Below, piece after piece: positions 1-9,554 of a DNA stretch of 64,000 nt. Under the pieces are notes generated by a model. The model had not been told where the DNA came from and did not search any database. It worked only from the letters and a program-made list of their open reading frames with translations. Position 1 is the stretch's first letter, and each line of letters opens with the position of its first letter. The stretch comes from Aequoribacter fuscus. Its GTDB lineage: Bacteria; Pseudomonadota; Gammaproteobacteria; Pseudomonadales; Halieaceae. The stretch is taken from assembly GCF_009910365.1 (NCBI RefSeq), contig NZ_CP036423.1, forward strand, positions 1,116,001 through 1,180,000. The letters run 5' to 3'. Position numbers and translations under genes: made by a program.

Positions 1-1471
1 GATACGAAACTAGGATTCGGAAGGCCTGCACGCCATCTGAGCAGACGCGATGCACTTGGGCGTTATTGGCTTCGTCTTTAGCCAGTACCCAGGGTTGTTT
101 CTCGTCGATGAACTGATTGACCTTATCGGCGAGCGCAATCACTTCTCGGATAGCTCGGTTGTAATCGCGGCCCTCAAAATGAGCGGCGATAGATCGGCGC
201 GCATCCAGTAAATCTGACAAGAGCTCGGGCGCTTCTTGCTCTGCCGCTAGGGTATTGTCGAAACGTTTCTTCAAAAAGCCCGCGCAACGTGAGGCGATGT
301 TCACGATTTTGCCGACAACATCGGAATTGACTCGCTGCACAAAGTCTTCCAGATTCAGATCGATATCATCTACCGATGGGCCAAGTTTCGCGGCGAAATA
401 ATAGCGTAAATACTCGGGAGCCAGATGAGATAAATAATTGCTCGCATTGATGAAAGTGCCTCGGCTTTTAGACATTTTGGTGCCGTTTACCGTCAGAAAT
501 CCGTGGGCATAAATCGCTGATGGCGCTCGCAAACCGGCCGCGTTTAACATGGCGGGCCAGAATAGTCCGTGAAAGTTAATAATGTCTTTGCCGATAAAGT
601 GGTAGAGCTCGGTCGCCTTGCCATCAAACCAAAATGATTCGAAATCTAGGTTGTTTTGCTTGCTGAAATTGTCGAAGCTGGCGATATAACCAATCGGTGC
701 ATCCAGCCAGACATAAAAGTATTTGCCGGGAGCGTCCGGTATCTCGAAGCCGAAGTAGGGTGCGTCGCGGCTGATGTCCCAACCCTGCAGGCCCGCATCG
801 AGCCACTCGCGTAATTTGTTCGCGACCTGGGACTGCAGGCGACCGCTGTTGATCCAATCTGTGAGCAACTCGCTAGATTGGGCCAAATCCAAAAAGTAGT
901 GCTCTGACTCTTTTTGCACGGGCTTAGCACCGGACAGCGCAGAGACGGGATCTATGAGATCATTGGGGGTATAGGTGGCGCCGCAGCTTTCACAATTATC
1001 ACCATATTGGTCGCTGGTCTTGCATTTTGGGCAGGTGCCTTTAATAAATCGATCTGCCAAGAACAGACCCTTCTCGGGGTCGAAGGCTTGCACAATGTTG
1101 CGCTTCACAATCTGGCCCGAATCCCGTAAGGCCCCATAGATCCGCTCGCTCCAGTAGCGATTTTCGTCGCTGTGAGTGCTATAAAAATGATCAAAATTGA
1201 CGAGGAATCCTCGTGAGTCACGCTCGTGCTGTTCACGCACTTGTTCGATAAGCTGCTCGGGTGTAATACCCAAGGCTTGGGCTTTTAGCATAATGGCGGT
1301 ACCGTGGGCGTCGTCGGCACAAATGTAATAACACTCGTTCCCCTGTGATTGCTGGAACCTTACCCAGATGTCGGTCTGGATTTGTTCGAGCATGTGGCCG
1401 AGATGGAGCGGCCCATTAGCGTAGGGTAGAGCGCTCGTGACGAGAATGCGGCGCGGTTGTTGGTAGGACAT
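1..1471 (-). CDS. metG: Methionyl-tRNA synthetase, N-terminal 490 residues (runs off the left edge)
   Basis: Class I aminoacyl-tRNA synthetase that charges tRNA-Met in the cytoplasm. The visible protein begins [20 protein letters not shown] and carries the HIGH-type signature as HLGH (residues 23-26). A zinc knuckle of the form CPKC...CESC lies around residues 145-160, and the KMSKS loop is intact as KMSKSRG near residue 332. The frame stays open to base 1, so the 3' end (anticodon-binding region and any C-terminal dimerisation domain) lies outside the window; E. coli MetG has 677 residues. The ATG at 1469-1471 is divergent from apbC with a 124-bp gap. The neighbourhood metG / apbC / dcd is common in gammaproteobacteria, which supports the call. 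Confidence 0.97.
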   Translation of the reverse strand, partial: MSYQQPRRILVTSALPYANGPLHLGHMLEQIQTDIWVRFQQSQGNECYYICADDAHGTAIMLKAQALGITPEQLIEQVREQHERDSRGFLVNFDHFYSTHSDENRYWSERIYGALRDSGQIVKRNIVQAFDPEKGLFLADRFIKGTCPKCKTSDQYGDNCESCGATYTPNDLIDPVSALSGAKPVQKESEHYFLDLAQSSELLTDWINSGRLQSQVANKLREWLDAGLQGWDISRDAPYFGFEIPDAPGKYFYVWLDAPIGYIASFDNFSKQNNLDFESFWFDGKATELYHFIGKDIINFHGLFWPAMLNAAGLRAPSAIYAHGFLTVNGTKMSKSRGTFINASNYLSHLAPEYLRYYFAAKLGPSVDDIDLNLEDFVQRVNSDVVGKIVNIASRCAGFLKKRFDNTLAAEQEAPELLSDLLDARRSIAAHFEGRDYNRAIREVIALADKVNQFIDEKQPWVLAKDEANNAQVHRVCSDGVQAFRILVSY

Positions 1472-1538
1472 AATGCAAGCCTTTAAACACGGGGCGCGTA
1501 TGATACCGCTTGCTGGGCATTTTTTCCAAAACCTAACG

Positions 1539-1567
1539 TTGTTGCAGGCGGGTTAGCTCCTTATACT
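1539..1567 (+). promoter_or_regulatory. Sigma-70 promoter for apbC
   Basis: TTGTTG (1539-1544), a 17-base spacer and TATACT (1562-1567) lie 29 bases upstream of the apbC ATG. The -10 and spacing are good and the -35 is fair. Read by eye only. Confidence 0.5.
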
Positions 1568-1595
1568 AGGCCCTTTTTATGCTTTGGAGCCGCAG

Positions 1596-2402
1596 ATGAA
1601 TCAAATTGGCGCAATCATCGCCGTAGCGTCTGGCAAAGGCGGTGTGGGCAAATCTACTACCGCAGTAAACCTTGCTTTGGCCTTGCAAGCTATGGGAAAG
1701 CGGGTTGGCTTGCTAGACGCCGACATCTACGGTCCCAGTCAAGCGATGATGCTCGGTGTTGCCGAGGGCACCAAACCCGAAACTCAAGGACGACAGTTCT
1801 TGTATCCAGTGGAGGCCTATGGTCTGAAGACCATGTCGATGGGGTATTTAGTGACCGAGAAAACCCCAATGGTATGGCGGGGACCCATGGCGGGCGGTGC
1901 GCTCACTCAAATGCTCGATCAAACGTTGTGGGGAGATTTGGATATTTTGATCGTCGATATGCCCCCAGGCACGGGTGATATCCAGTTGACCTTATCGCAA
2001 AAAGCCGCCTTGGCGGGGGCTGTGATTGTCACGACGCCCCAGGATATCGCTTTACTGGATGCGAAAAAAGGCATCGAAATGTTTGGTAAAGTCCATGTGC
2101 CCATATTGGGTTTGATCGAAAATATGGCAATTCATGTGTGCAGTCACTGCGGTCATCAAGAGGCCATTTTTGGTGCCGATGGCGCAGCTCAGGTTGCCGA
2201 AGATTATGGGGTAGAGGTACTCGGTAGTTTACCCTTGGCGCTTTCTATTCGTGAATCTAGCGACGCAGGCAAGCCTATCGTCGTTGCTGCTCCCGACTCT
2301 GCTGAGGGCGAACTGTACAAAAACTGCGCCAAAAACTTGCTGACGGCACTCCAGGCTCAAGTAAAACCCGCTGCCCCAAACGTACAATTCAGTGACGAAT
2401 AA
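1596..2402 (+). CDS. apbC: Mrp/ApbC-family P-loop ATPase, iron-sulfur cluster carrier
   Basis: Predicted cytoplasmic Fe-S cluster carrier of the Mrp/NBP35 ATPase family, 268 residues. It has the deviant Walker A motif GKGGVGKST near residues 13-21, the IYGPSQ segment, the DMPPGTGD motif and a late CSHCG (CxxC) pair that in this family bridges a cluster between two subunits. It lacks the N-terminal MIP18/DUF59 domain that makes E. coli Mrp about 100 residues longer; this short form is frequent in bacteria. A TTG lies in frame at 1584, but TTGGAG just before the ATG at 1596 makes a well-spaced ribosome site, so the ATG is preferred. dcd follows after 15 bases, probably in the same transcript. 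Confidence 0.93.
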   Translation: MNQIGAIIAVASGKGGVGKSTTAVNLALALQAMGKRVGLLDADIYGPSQAMMLGVAEGTKPETQGRQFLYPVEAYGLKTMSMGYLVTEKTPMVWRGPMAGGALTQMLDQTLWGDLDILIVDMPPGTGDIQLTLSQKAALAGAVIVTTPQDIALLDAKKGIEMFGKVHVPILGLIENMAIHVCSHCGHQEAIFGADGAAQVAEDYGVEVLGSLPLALSIRESSDAGKPIVVAAPDSAEGELYKNCAKNLLTALQAQVKPAAPNVQFSDE

Positions 2403-2417
2403 TTTAAGGATATCGAT

Positions 2418-2987
2418 ATGAGCATTAAATCTGACCGCTGGATTAAAGAAATGGCGACTCAGCACGGCATGATTGAACCCTTCGAGCCGGGCCAGGTGCG
2501 CCAAGATGCGGCAGGCGATAAAATCGTGTCTTACGGCACCTCAAGCTATGGCTACGATGTGCGTTGTTCACGTGAATTCAAAGTGTTTACCAATATTCAC
2601 TCAGCGACTGTTGACCCGAAAGCCTTTGATGAAAGCTCATTTGTGGATGTTGAATCAGATGTCTGTATCATCCCGCCCAATTCGTTCGCTTTGGCGCGCA
2701 CCGTTGAGTATTTTCGGATCCCACGCAATGTGCTCACGGTATGTCTCGGGAAATCGACCTACGCGCGCTGCGGTATTATTGTGAACGTAACGCCTTTAGA
2801 GCCTGAATGGGAGGGGCACGTTACCCTCGAATTCTCGAATACCACCACTTTGCCGGCCAAGATCTACGCAAACGAGGGCGTGGCTCAAATGTTGTTTTTT
2901 GAGTCCGATGAGGTGTGCGAAGTAAGCTACAAAGACCGCGGCGGCAAGTACCAAGGGCAGCGTGGGGTTACTCTTCCTCGGGCGTGA
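2418..2987 (+). CDS. dcd: dCTP deaminase
   Basis: Deaminates dCTP to dUTP, feeding dTTP synthesis; a trimeric cytoplasmic enzyme of the dUTPase fold. It has 189 residues against about 193 in E. coli. The family signature around [12 protein letters not shown] (near residue 41) and the C-terminal [13 protein letters not shown] tail are clear. AAGGAT lies before the ATG. The last 20 bases (2968-2987) overlap the end of the opposite-strand DUF3108 gene, so the two genes share tail sequence with no room for a separate terminator. Confidence 0.97.
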   Translation: MSIKSDRWIKEMATQHGMIEPFEPGQVRQDAAGDKIVSYGTSSYGYDVRCSREFKVFTNIHSATVDPKAFDESSFVDVESDVCIIPPNSFALARTVEYFRIPRNVLTVCLGKSTYARCGIIVNVTPLEPEWEGHVTLEFSNTTTLPAKIYANEGVAQMLFFESDEVCEVSYKDRGGKYQGQRGVTLPRA

Positions 2988-3729
2988 TCGATAACGCTTG
3001 GCCATCGAGATACGCTTTGCTAACGGTGGCCGCAATCAGTGTGCCGTCTTCAACGTGGGTCGTTTTTACCATTAAAAAATCCCAGGCAGGGGCGAGCCAG
3101 ATGTTTGACTCTCGCTCATCGTCCTCGGCTCCTCGCTGAAATCGAATTGTAGGGATCGGACCCAGATCAGTTTCAATGATCTCCTCGCCCACGAAGTCTA
3201 GCTTGTAGTGTTTGATTTTTTTACGATCCGCTATTTCCACGGCAAACCCCATTTTGGGATCGGCTCCCTGGATGAGGGATAACCGCAGCTGTTCCAGTTG
3301 ACTGACGCGGTCGTAGGTCATCGGCGTAAGGTCCAGATCATGCCATGCCCCCTTATCGTAACTTTTGATACTGTTCAGTTCAGGGTCAAATAGGAGCTCA
3401 CGCTTTTGGCTTATCAAGCCGGTTCCCTGGTATACATAACGCTTTGCTTGAATCGTGCCGTCGTGCTGCTCGAAGACGCTGGTTTCGATAAAACCCGCCA
3501 GTAAAATCTTGGCTTGATTAGTCAGCAGGTAATCGCCTTTTTCGGTTAGCTTCAGCGAGCGCTCAAGGTCCATGGACAGGCCTTTTGCGGTCGTTTTATA
3601 ACTTAGGTGGTAAGGTTTTAATGCGTCGGCATTTGCGGAAAGCGCAATCAGGCTTAGCGTCAGAATGAGAGCTCTGTGCCAATTACATTGAAAACTGTAC
3701 GCCGTGCTCAGGAATAGGTTCGTGATCAA
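2968..3729 (-). CDS. DUF3108-family exported protein
   Basis: A 253-residue protein matching the DUF3108 family that often follows purN in pseudomonads and relatives; its function is not established. A hydrophobic stretch at about residues 18-36 ([18 protein letters not shown]) looks like a signal peptide, so the mature protein is probably periplasmic. The rest is a beta-rich repeating pattern ([29 protein letters not shown]) typical of the family. The only good start found is the ATG at 3729, which lies 47 bases inside purN, so translation is probably coupled to purN. Its 3' end overlaps dcd by 20 bases. Confidence 0.8.
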   Translation of the reverse strand: MITNLFLSTAYSFQCNWHRALILTLSLIALSANADALKPYHLSYKTTAKGLSMDLERSLKLTEKGDYLLTNQAKILLAGFIETSVFEQHDGTIQAKRYVYQGTGLISQKRELLFDPELNSIKSYDKGAWHDLDLTPMTYDRVSQLEQLRLSLIQGADPKMGFAVEIADRKKIKHYKLDFVGEEIIETDLGPIPTIRFQRGAEDDERESNIWLAPAWDFLMVKTTHVEDGTLIAATVSKAYLDGQALSITPEEE

Positions 3730-4321
3730 GGTAAGCTGCTCCGCCCTGCCAATGAATGCGCCCCTCTGCTAACCATTTGACGGCCAGCGGGTAAATAATG
3801 TGCTCCATCTGTAAAACGCGCTCGCTGAGTCTCGCTGCATCGTCGCTTTCCTTTATTGGGACCCTTGCTTGTAAGACCGCAGCACCTGCATCAAGTTCCT
3901 CAATCACAAAGTGAACGGTGGCTCCGGCCTCAGTGTCGCCTGCGTCCAGAGCTCTTTGATGCGTGTGCAGTCCGGGGTATTTGGGCAATAGCGATGGATG
4001 AATGTTGAGCATTTTCCCTTCAAATTCTCGGATTAGAACCGGGGATAGAATGCGCATAAAACCAGCGAGAATCACGGCGTCGATCTGATGGTCCTGCAGG
4101 TGGCGGACCAGAACATGATCGTACGCTTCGCGAGACTCATAATCGCGGTGGTCGCAAAAAATGCTTGGGATACCGCGCTCGCGTGCTGTAGCAAGTCCAA
4201 GAGCGTCGGCTTTGTTCGAGATGACCAAGTGTGCAGTGGCCGGAATATGTCCCTGGTCGATGGCATCCAGGATGACTTCCATATTGCTGCCACGACCTGA
4301 TATGAAAAATGCGAGCCTCAC
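3683..4321 (-). CDS. purN: Phosphoribosylglycinamide formyltransferase (GART)
   Basis: Transfers a formyl group from 10-formyl-tetrahydrofolate to GAR, the third step of purine synthesis. It has 212 residues, the E. coli length. The phosphate-binding SGRGSN sits at residues 8-13. The catalytic residues fall at exactly the E. coli numbers: Asn106 and His108 in NIHPSLLP, and Asp144 in EELDAG. The ATG overlaps the purM stop by 4 bases, so the two are translationally coupled. Confidence 0.97.
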   Translation of the reverse strand: MRLAFFISGRGSNMEVILDAIDQGHIPATAHLVISNKADALGLATARERGIPSIFCDHRDYESREAYDHVLVRHLQDHQIDAVILAGFMRILSPVLIREFEGKMLNIHPSLLPKYPGLHTHQRALDAGDTEAGATVHFVIEELDAGAAVLQARVPIKESDDAARLSERVLQMEHIIYPLAVKWLAEGRIHWQGGAAYLDHEPIPEHGVQFSM

Positions 4322-5352
4322 GAGATATACGTTACCGCCGCGCTACCGCGTTTCACAATAGTTCCGATGTGCCAAGCCGTCTCACCCTGTGCTGTCAACG
4401 TAGCCAAGGTAGTGTCCAGAGCATCCGCTGCCACGCAGACAATCATGCCAACGCCGCAATTAAAGGTGCGAAGCATTTCTTTCTCAGCGACTTGTCCGTG
4501 TTGGGCAAGGTAGTCGAATACAGCGGGTCGATTCCAGCTGCCTAGGTTGATTTCGGCTCCGCAGTCTGCGGGCAGCACACGGGGTAGGTTTTCGGTGATA
4601 CCGCCGCCTGTGATGTGCGACAAGGCTTTGATGTTAGTTGTCTCCATCAACGCGAGCACAGACTTTACGTAAATGCGCGTGGGTGCCATCAGTTTTTGTG
4701 CAACGGTGCTCCCGTCTAAGTCTGCGCTGACGTCTAAACCTTTTTGGTCGATGATGTGTCGAATCAGTGAATAGCCGTTGGAGTGCGGGCCTGAACTGGC
4801 CATCGCAACGAGCACATCGCCCTCGGCAACGGTGTCGCCTGTAATGACCTTGGACTTTTCCACGACGCCGACGCAAAAACCCGCTAAGTCGTAGTCATTA
4901 CCCTCGTACATTCCCGGCATTTCGGCTGTTTCACCGCCGACGAGTGAACATCCGGCTTGTAAGCAACCTTCGCCAATACCGTGTACCACTTGCGCCGCAA
5001 TATCGACATCCAATGCGCCGGTGGCGTAATAATCCAAGAAGAACAGAGGCTCAGCACCCGCGACCACGAGATCATTAACGCACATCGCGACCAAATCGAT
5101 ACCAATCGTGTCGTGCTGTTGGAGTTGCATAGCTAGCTTCAATTTTGTGCCCACGCCGTCTGTGCCGCTGACTAACACGGGCTCTTTGTAGCCTGCAGGT
5201 ATCGCACACATCGCGCCGAAGCCACCCAATCCGCTCAAAACTTCTGGGCGTCGTGTTCTAACGGCGACGTCTTTGATGCGGTCAACAAGGGCTTCGCCGG
5301 CATCGATGTCAACACCGGCGTCTTTGTAGGTAAAACCTGTAGCTTCAGTCAT
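4318..5352 (-). CDS. purM: Phosphoribosylformylglycinamidine cyclo-ligase (AIR synthetase)
   Basis: Closes the imidazole ring of AIR with ATP, step five of purine synthesis; a cytoplasmic dimer. It has 344 residues, the standard length. The PurM/SelD-type signatures are visible: [13 protein letters not shown] (about residues 63-75), [13 protein letters not shown] and the glycine-rich [12 protein letters not shown]. It opens the purM-purN-DUF3108 unit and is divergent from the DUF2066-hda unit. The 132-bp gap between them should hold both promoters; no clear purine-repressor operator was found there. Confidence 0.97.
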   Translation of the reverse strand: MTEATGFTYKDAGVDIDAGEALVDRIKDVAVRTRRPEVLSGLGGFGAMCAIPAGYKEPVLVSGTDGVGTKLKLAMQLQQHDTIGIDLVAMCVNDLVVAGAEPLFFLDYYATGALDVDIAAQVVHGIGEGCLQAGCSLVGGETAEMPGMYEGNDYDLAGFCVGVVEKSKVITGDTVAEGDVLVAMASSGPHSNGYSLIRHIIDQKGLDVSADLDGSTVAQKLMAPTRIYVKSVLALMETTNIKALSHITGGGITENLPRVLPADCGAEINLGSWNRPAVFDYLAQHGQVAEKEMLRTFNCGVGMIVCVAADALDTTLATLTAQGETAWHIGTIVKRGSAAVTYIS

Positions 5353-5484
5353 GGTGAGTAGGGCTCGATCTGCAAAATGCGCATTCTACGTTTTTTCGCC
5401 ATGAAATGCATGAACTAACATCGGTACAGTTACACAAGAGGCGCGTCTTGATACACTTGGATTTTCATTATTTCGGGATTCGCT

Positions 5485-6516
5485 GTGCGAATATCATTAG
5501 TCGTATTGATGACCATCGCTCTGCTGTTCAGTGTGATAGCGCGCTCTCAAGAAAACGGTGTATTCAGAGCGACAGCAGAAATCGAGAGTCAATCTGCCAG
5601 TGAGTTAGATGCAGGTGCTAATCTGGCGCTTTTGTCACTACTCAAATCTATGACTCTTGAAACTGAGCAAACGAAACTCACCCCAATTTTGAGTCAAGGG
5701 AAGTCCCTGCTAAAGCAGGCAATTTTTTTGGGGGTGCGCGACGCGTCATCCGGGAGCAGACAAGTCGTTTCTTACGAGTTTGATGCTCAAGCGCTCACTC
5801 AGGCCATTTTTGCAGAGGGCCTAGGATTGGTTCCAGCCGATCGGCCCAAACCTCTTTTGTGGTGGGTCGTGAGTGACCTCAATGGCGATGTCAGATACCT
5901 CGATGCCCGCCGCGATTTCGCGCTTGTTGAAGGCGTGAAGACTCTCCTAGATGAGTATCGTTTGGATTTTGATTTACCGTTATACGACTTAACCGATACT
6001 GTGACGGTGTCCCCTGATGCGCTATGGCAAAGCCAGAGGGTACCCTTAGCGAGGGCGATGCAGCGCTATCAACCCCAAGTGCAAAGGGTGATTAAATGGG
6101 CTGAGCTCACCGATAACCGGATTCTGCTGAGCGTTCTATCTGTAGAGGAAGGTCGCTTAAACACGCAACTGGAGGCGTTATACGCCGATAAAACAAAGGC
6201 GGTATCAGCCTTGGTTGAACTGCTTGTGCGTCGCGCTCGCAGTGAGTTGGCCGTCAGGGCGGATGAAGCTGATTTGCCCAACATCGTGATTGATGGGTTG
6301 ACCAATTTCCAAGATTATCGTCGGATTATGCGTGCGCTCGAGGCTAACGTGTTTGTCGAGTCAGTTCGTGTTATCCGTCTGGATGGTCAAAGTTTAACGT
6401 TGGGCGTCGAGTCGCCTGTTTCTAGGGAACAATTCAAGCAAATCGTGCGGGACGCTTTGGGTCTTGACTTTATCGAGGTTAATGAACTCGGTATGCGCTT
6501 TGGGCTCGGTCGATGA
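5485..6516 (+). CDS. DUF2066-family secreted protein
   Basis: A 343-residue protein of the DUF2066 family, which is characteristically found between purM and hda in pseudomonads; its role is unknown. The N-terminus (MRISLVVLMTIALLFSVIARS) is a plausible signal peptide. A conserved family segment with LLWWVV lies near residue 125, and the C-terminal third contains VESVRVIRLDGQSLTLGV. The start is a GTG at 5485 with GGGA upstream; an in-frame ATG at 5509 is an alternative that would shorten the signal peptide. Its stop overlaps the hda ATG (ATGA), so the two genes are coupled. Confidence 0.8.
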   Translation: MRISLVVLMTIALLFSVIARSQENGVFRATAEIESQSASELDAGANLALLSLLKSMTLETEQTKLTPILSQGKSLLKQAIFLGVRDASSGSRQVVSYEFDAQALTQAIFAEGLGLVPADRPKPLLWWVVSDLNGDVRYLDARRDFALVEGVKTLLDEYRLDFDLPLYDLTDTVTVSPDALWQSQRVPLARAMQRYQPQVQRVIKWAELTDNRILLSVLSVEEGRLNTQLEALYADKTKAVSALVELLVRRARSELAVRADEADLPNIVIDGLTNFQDYRRIMRALEANVFVESVRVIRLDGQSLTLGVESPVSREQFKQIVRDALGLDFIEVNELGMRFGLGR

Positions 6517-7226
6517 GCTTTTTAACGCGACAACTCACGCTGAATGTGCAGTTGCCTGATGGATTCACGTTTGACAATTTTGTTTTCAATGAAAACCGGT
6601 TGTTGGTGCGAGAGCAGTTAGAAGGTGCCGATTCTATTTGGCTAACCGGTGCTTACTCTACCGGTAAAACACACCTTCTAAGCGCACTGGTCTGCGCAAA
6701 TGACCAAACAGCGTTGTATTTGCCCGCGGATGAACTGATCGCATCGTGTGATCCGACCATGCTGGATGGGCTTGAGGCAACCGATTGCCTGGTCTTCGAC
6801 GACATTGATAAATTGGCTCACACTCCGGCCTGGTCGGAGGCACTCTTTCATTTATTCAATCGGCATCACGCCCAAGGAGGGCGCTGGGTGTGTTCGTCGC
6901 AGGTCGCCCCTCGATATGTCGACACGCCGCTGGCCGATCTTCGGTCGCGCTTCACCTTGTTTCCAGCCTTTGAGCTCGCTAATTACAACGATCAGGAGCG
7001 AGTGAAAATATTCAGTGAACGCGCGCGATTTAGAGGCATAAAAGTGAATGAGGATGTTTATCCTTACATAACGAATCATCTACCGCGCGATCTCAAGTAC
7101 TGGTTACAACTGCTGGACCAGCTAGATCAAGCGAGTTTGGCCGAGCAGCGTAAAGTGACGATACCGCTGGTGAAATCGGTGTTGCAGCAGAACGAGTCAT
7201 TGAATAAGCAACTGTCACTGCCCTAG
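6513..7226 (+). CDS. hda: Hda, DnaA-related regulator of replication initiation
   Basis: An AAA+ protein that, bound to the sliding clamp, stimulates ATP hydrolysis by DnaA and so prevents re-initiation. It has 237 residues against 233 in E. coli. The N-terminal QLTLNV (7-12) fits the clamp-binding hexapeptide of Hda. Walker A is GAYSTGKT (46-53) and Walker B is LVFDDID (93-99). It starts with an ATGA overlap of the DUF2066 gene. Its TAG stop and the stop of the opposite-strand transporter gene share a single CTAG (7223-7226). Confidence 0.93.
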   Translation: MSFLTRQLTLNVQLPDGFTFDNFVFNENRLLVREQLEGADSIWLTGAYSTGKTHLLSALVCANDQTALYLPADELIASCDPTMLDGLEATDCLVFDDIDKLAHTPAWSEALFHLFNRHHAQGGRWVCSSQVAPRYVDTPLADLRSRFTLFPAFELANYNDQERVKIFSERARFRGIKVNEDVYPYITNHLPRDLKYWLQLLDQLDQASLAEQRKVTIPLVKSVLQQNESLNKQLSLP

Positions 7227-8026
7227 TTGCGTGTTCTGCTCGCCTCAATCTCCTGTCCGAGAGGTATTGCCAATTCCAACGGTGCCAAGTGGAGATAACG
7301 TCGCAAATAATGCACCAGTAAATACAAGGGTGCGGTGTCCAGCAGTGCGACGACCGCTTTGAACGCGTAGTTACTTAAAATTAATACCAGCATCGTTTGG
7401 AAGGTGAGTTCATCTCGCAGGAAGGCTGCGCCGAAGGTAACCGTCACTACCATGGTGGCGTCGACCCACTGGCTCACTAGCGTACTTAAGTTGTTTCTTA
7501 GCCAGAGGTGGCGTCCCTTGGTGAGCCGCTTCCAAAAGTGAAACAGCTGCACGTCACAATACTGCGCTGCAATGTAGGCGAGCATAGAGGCAAAGACGGC
7601 GCCTGACGTGGTCGCATAAATCAAGCTGTACAGTTCGATCGATCCTGAGACGATTTGTCCATTGGGGAGGGCTACGGGTTCGCTGAGTTGCAACACTTGC
7701 CAGGGAGGAAGTGTGTCGGCGGGCACCGAGGGTACGATATTACCGAGTGTTAGAACCAACAAGATTAGTATGTTGATACCCAAACCGACACTCACCAAAA
7801 AGTTGGCACGGCTACGCCCATAGAGCTCACAAATCAAATCCGTGCACAGAAAGGTGAGTGGGTAGGGGAGTACGCCGACAGCTAAGGCTAGTGGTCCTAG
7901 CTGCACGAAACGCGTAATGCCAATAACATTCAGTAAGGTCATAGCCGACAGAAATACGCCAGCAAGCACCAAAAATACGCGTTCGCGTCGTTCAAAAATG
8001 ATGGCTGTGCTTGGCCCCTCTGACAT
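7223..8026 (-). CDS. VUT-family (YhhQ-like) queuosine-precursor transporter
   Basis: Integral inner-membrane protein of 267 residues with about six hydrophobic helices. It matches the VUT/ECF-like family whose E. coli member YhhQ imports 7-cyano-7-deazaguanine precursors of queuosine. Family hallmarks include the segments FLCTDLICELYG and IYATTSGAVFASMLAYIAAQ, and VSQWVDATMVV in the second half. The ATG at 8026 has AGGATC upstream; an in-frame TTG at 8050 would fall inside the SDR gene. It starts 4 bases after the SDR stop, so the two are co-transcribed. This is notable because a pterin-synthase-fold gene lies on the other side of the SDR. Substrate is inferred from the family only. Confidence 0.85.
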   Translation of the reverse strand: MSEGPSTAIIFERRERVFLVLAGVFLSAMTLLNVIGITRFVQLGPLALAVGVLPYPLTFLCTDLICELYGRSRANFLVSVGLGINILILLVLTLGNIVPSVPADTLPPWQVLQLSEPVALPNGQIVSGSIELYSLIYATTSGAVFASMLAYIAAQYCDVQLFHFWKRLTKGRHLWLRNNLSTLVSQWVDATMVVTVTFGAAFLRDELTFQTMLVLILSNYAFKAVVALLDTAPLYLLVHYLRRYLHLAPLELAIPLGQEIEASRTRN

Positions 8027-8030
8027 GATC

Positions 8031-8747
8031 CTAGCTCTCTTTCTGTCCAAGATTTAAATGAAATACACTGCCGTTGATTGCCGGGTTGTCGTGGCAAAAT
8101 ACAACGCCACTGGCGATTTCATTGGGCTGAACCAGCCGAGAAAAGCTGTTCAAGGCCCCGATGGCGTTAATGACTTCGGTGTTGTCGCCCAAGTGGGTTC
8201 TTAGCATTTCGGTGTCGGTAAAGCCTGGGCAAACCATGGCTGTGTGAATGCCTGAGCCCATTAAGTCCTGGCAGGTGGCGCGCATCATACCCAGTTGAGC
8301 GTGCTTTGAAATGACATAGCTGAAAGATCCGGGCACGGCTTTTTCAGCCAATGTTGATCCGACGTAGACGATGCTAGAGCCCTCTCTCATGTAAGGCAGC
8401 AGAGCCTGGTTTAAGCGGTTGATTCCAACAATATTGGCTTCTAGTACGGCTCGCAAATCGTCATCAGCGCAGGCATCTACACGATCTTTGTTCATTCGTG
8501 CCGCGTTGTGTACCAAACAGATCTTAGCTTCAGGATCGAGACTTAATTTTATCTGTTGTGCTAGGGCGTCAATTGATTCGGCTGATGTGAGGTCAGTGGG
8601 TATCGATATCGCTTCTGTATGCGGGCATGGACGCCGCGCAACAGCAATGACGGTGTCGCCGCGGTCTAAAAATGCTTTCGCTGTTGCCGCGCCAATACCG
8701 GCGCTTGCTCCGGTGATAATTGCGACGGTTGGCCTTGCGTCTGACAT
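8031..8747 (-). CDS. Short-chain dehydrogenase/reductase
   Basis: A 238-residue classical SDR. The nucleotide-binding TGASAGIG is at residues 12-19, the NAA motif is in VHNAARMN, and the catalytic Ser and Tyr-x3-Lys are present (GSTLAEKAVPGSFSYVISK). The absence of an acidic residue straight after beta-2 (AVARRP) suggests NADP(H), as in many pteridine reductases, but the substrate cannot be read from sequence. AAGGATAACCCT precedes the ATG. It lies between the VUT transporter (same transcript) and a divergent pterin-synthase-like gene, so a role in pteridine or deazapurine chemistry is a reasonable inference. Confidence 0.85.
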   Translation of the reverse strand: MSDARPTVAIITGASAGIGAATAKAFLDRGDTVIAVARRPCPHTEAISIPTDLTSAESIDALAQQIKLSLDPEAKICLVHNAARMNKDRVDACADDDLRAVLEANIVGINRLNQALLPYMREGSSIVYVGSTLAEKAVPGSFSYVISKHAQLGMMRATCQDLMGSGIHTAMVCPGFTDTEMLRTHLGDNTEVINAIGALNSFSRLVQPNEIASGVVFCHDNPAINGSVFHLNLGQKES

Positions 8748-8859
8748 AGGGTTATCCTTTGTTGTAGGTAGCTCAATAGTTGGTATCCCGAAGCATTAAT
8801 GAACCAATCGGACTTAGGGCTCGTAAACTTGCTCACAGACATTTATGCCAAGGATCCAC

Positions 8860-9348
8860 ATGTCACGACTGATCACCTTACGCATCGGTAAGCAAAGCCA
8901 CAAGTTTTCGGCAGCGCACTTTACCATTTTTTCGGCGACCGATCGCGAACGATTACACGGGCACAACTACTCTGTGTGTTTACGCATCGTCGCTGCAATA
9001 GGACCAGAAGGCTTCTCTGCAGATTACAATGTTTATAAAAAACGTCTGCAAGACCTCTGTGACGCTTATGACGAATACATGTTGCTTGCGGGCGATTCGC
9101 CGCATTTAAATATCGACTCGCAAGGCGATCAGCTCAGAGTGATTTTTAACGGGCAAACGATGTATTTTCGAGCAGACGAGACACTTGTGCTGCCCATGGT
9201 CAACATAACGGTTGAAGAGCTTTCTTATTTTTTGCTTCAGCGTTTGCTTGACGATTTCGACGATCCTTTAGTCCAAGAGTTGGAGTTAGGCGTCGCGTCG
9301 GGCCCCGGGCAAGAGGCGAGTTCACGCTGGATTCGTGAAGCCAATTAA
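8860..9348 (+). CDS. Divergent 6-pyruvoyl-/6-carboxytetrahydropterin synthase-fold protein
   Basis: A 162-residue protein of the PTPS/QueD T-fold family. The zinc ligands are intact: His20 in FSAAHF, and His33 and His35 in RLHGHNY. The catalytic cysteine that in QueD sits four residues before the first HGH histidine is replaced (DRERLHGH), and the LDHHYLN-type catalytic His segment reads YDEYMLLAG. The conserved KETCT near the C-terminus is also absent (GPGQEASSRW). It is about 40 residues longer than QueD, with an insertion after residue 80. A typical QueD is encoded elsewhere in the window (58420-58788), so this is unlikely to be the queuosine enzyme. The ATG at 8860 has AAGGA correctly placed; an ATG at 8845 has none. 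Confidence 0.75.
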   Translation: MSRLITLRIGKQSHKFSAAHFTIFSATDRERLHGHNYSVCLRIVAAIGPEGFSADYNVYKKRLQDLCDAYDEYMLLAGDSPHLNIDSQGDQLRVIFNGQTMYFRADETLVLPMVNITVEELSYFLLQRLLDDFDDPLVQELELGVASGPGQEASSRWIREAN

Positions 9349-9412
9349 AAAAATTGTGTTTGATTGGTAATTTTTTACAAAAAAATGCGACTTTATGGGA
9401 ACTAAGCGTAAA

Positions 9413-9554
9413 AGCCTTGGTCTGAGTAAGTGCCAAGGTTGTGAATACTGCGTTGGCGTGTTGCTCCTTCAGGCTCGATTGGGTTCGAGCCGCACATCCC
9501 CCGGAGGAAAGAATCCTCCATTGCCGGCGACCTTATAACCGCCGGCTTTTTTTT
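9413..9554 (+). ncRNA. Candidate structured small RNA or 3'-UTR RNA
   Basis: A 211-bp gap between convergent genes holds three hairpins followed by an intrinsic terminator. Hairpin 1 pairs 9413-9420 with 9433-9440 (8 pairs, one G-U). Hairpin 2 pairs GGCTCGA (9472-9478) with TCGAGCC (9485-9491). Hairpin 3 pairs GGAGGA (9503-9508) with TCCTCC (9514-9519). The terminator is at 9523-9554. No start codon with a ribosome site and a useful frame was found. It could be an independent small RNA or a processed 3' UTR of the upstream pterin-fold gene. It does not resemble 6S, 4.5S, tmRNA or RNase P RNA as I know them. Confidence 0.5.
9523..9554 (+). terminator. Rho-independent terminator
   Basis: Stem GCCGGCG (9523-9529) pairs with CGCCGGC (9540-9546) around a 10-base loop and is followed by eight T (9547-9554). 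It works for the plus strand only: the other side has no T run, so it does not terminate the convergent tlpA-like gene. Confidence 0.9.

Noticed and set aside
9472-9491. T-arm-like GGCTCGATTGGGTTCGAGCC as part of a tRNA or tmRNA
   Set aside because: No acceptor, D or anticodon arm can be built around it and no CCA end is present.
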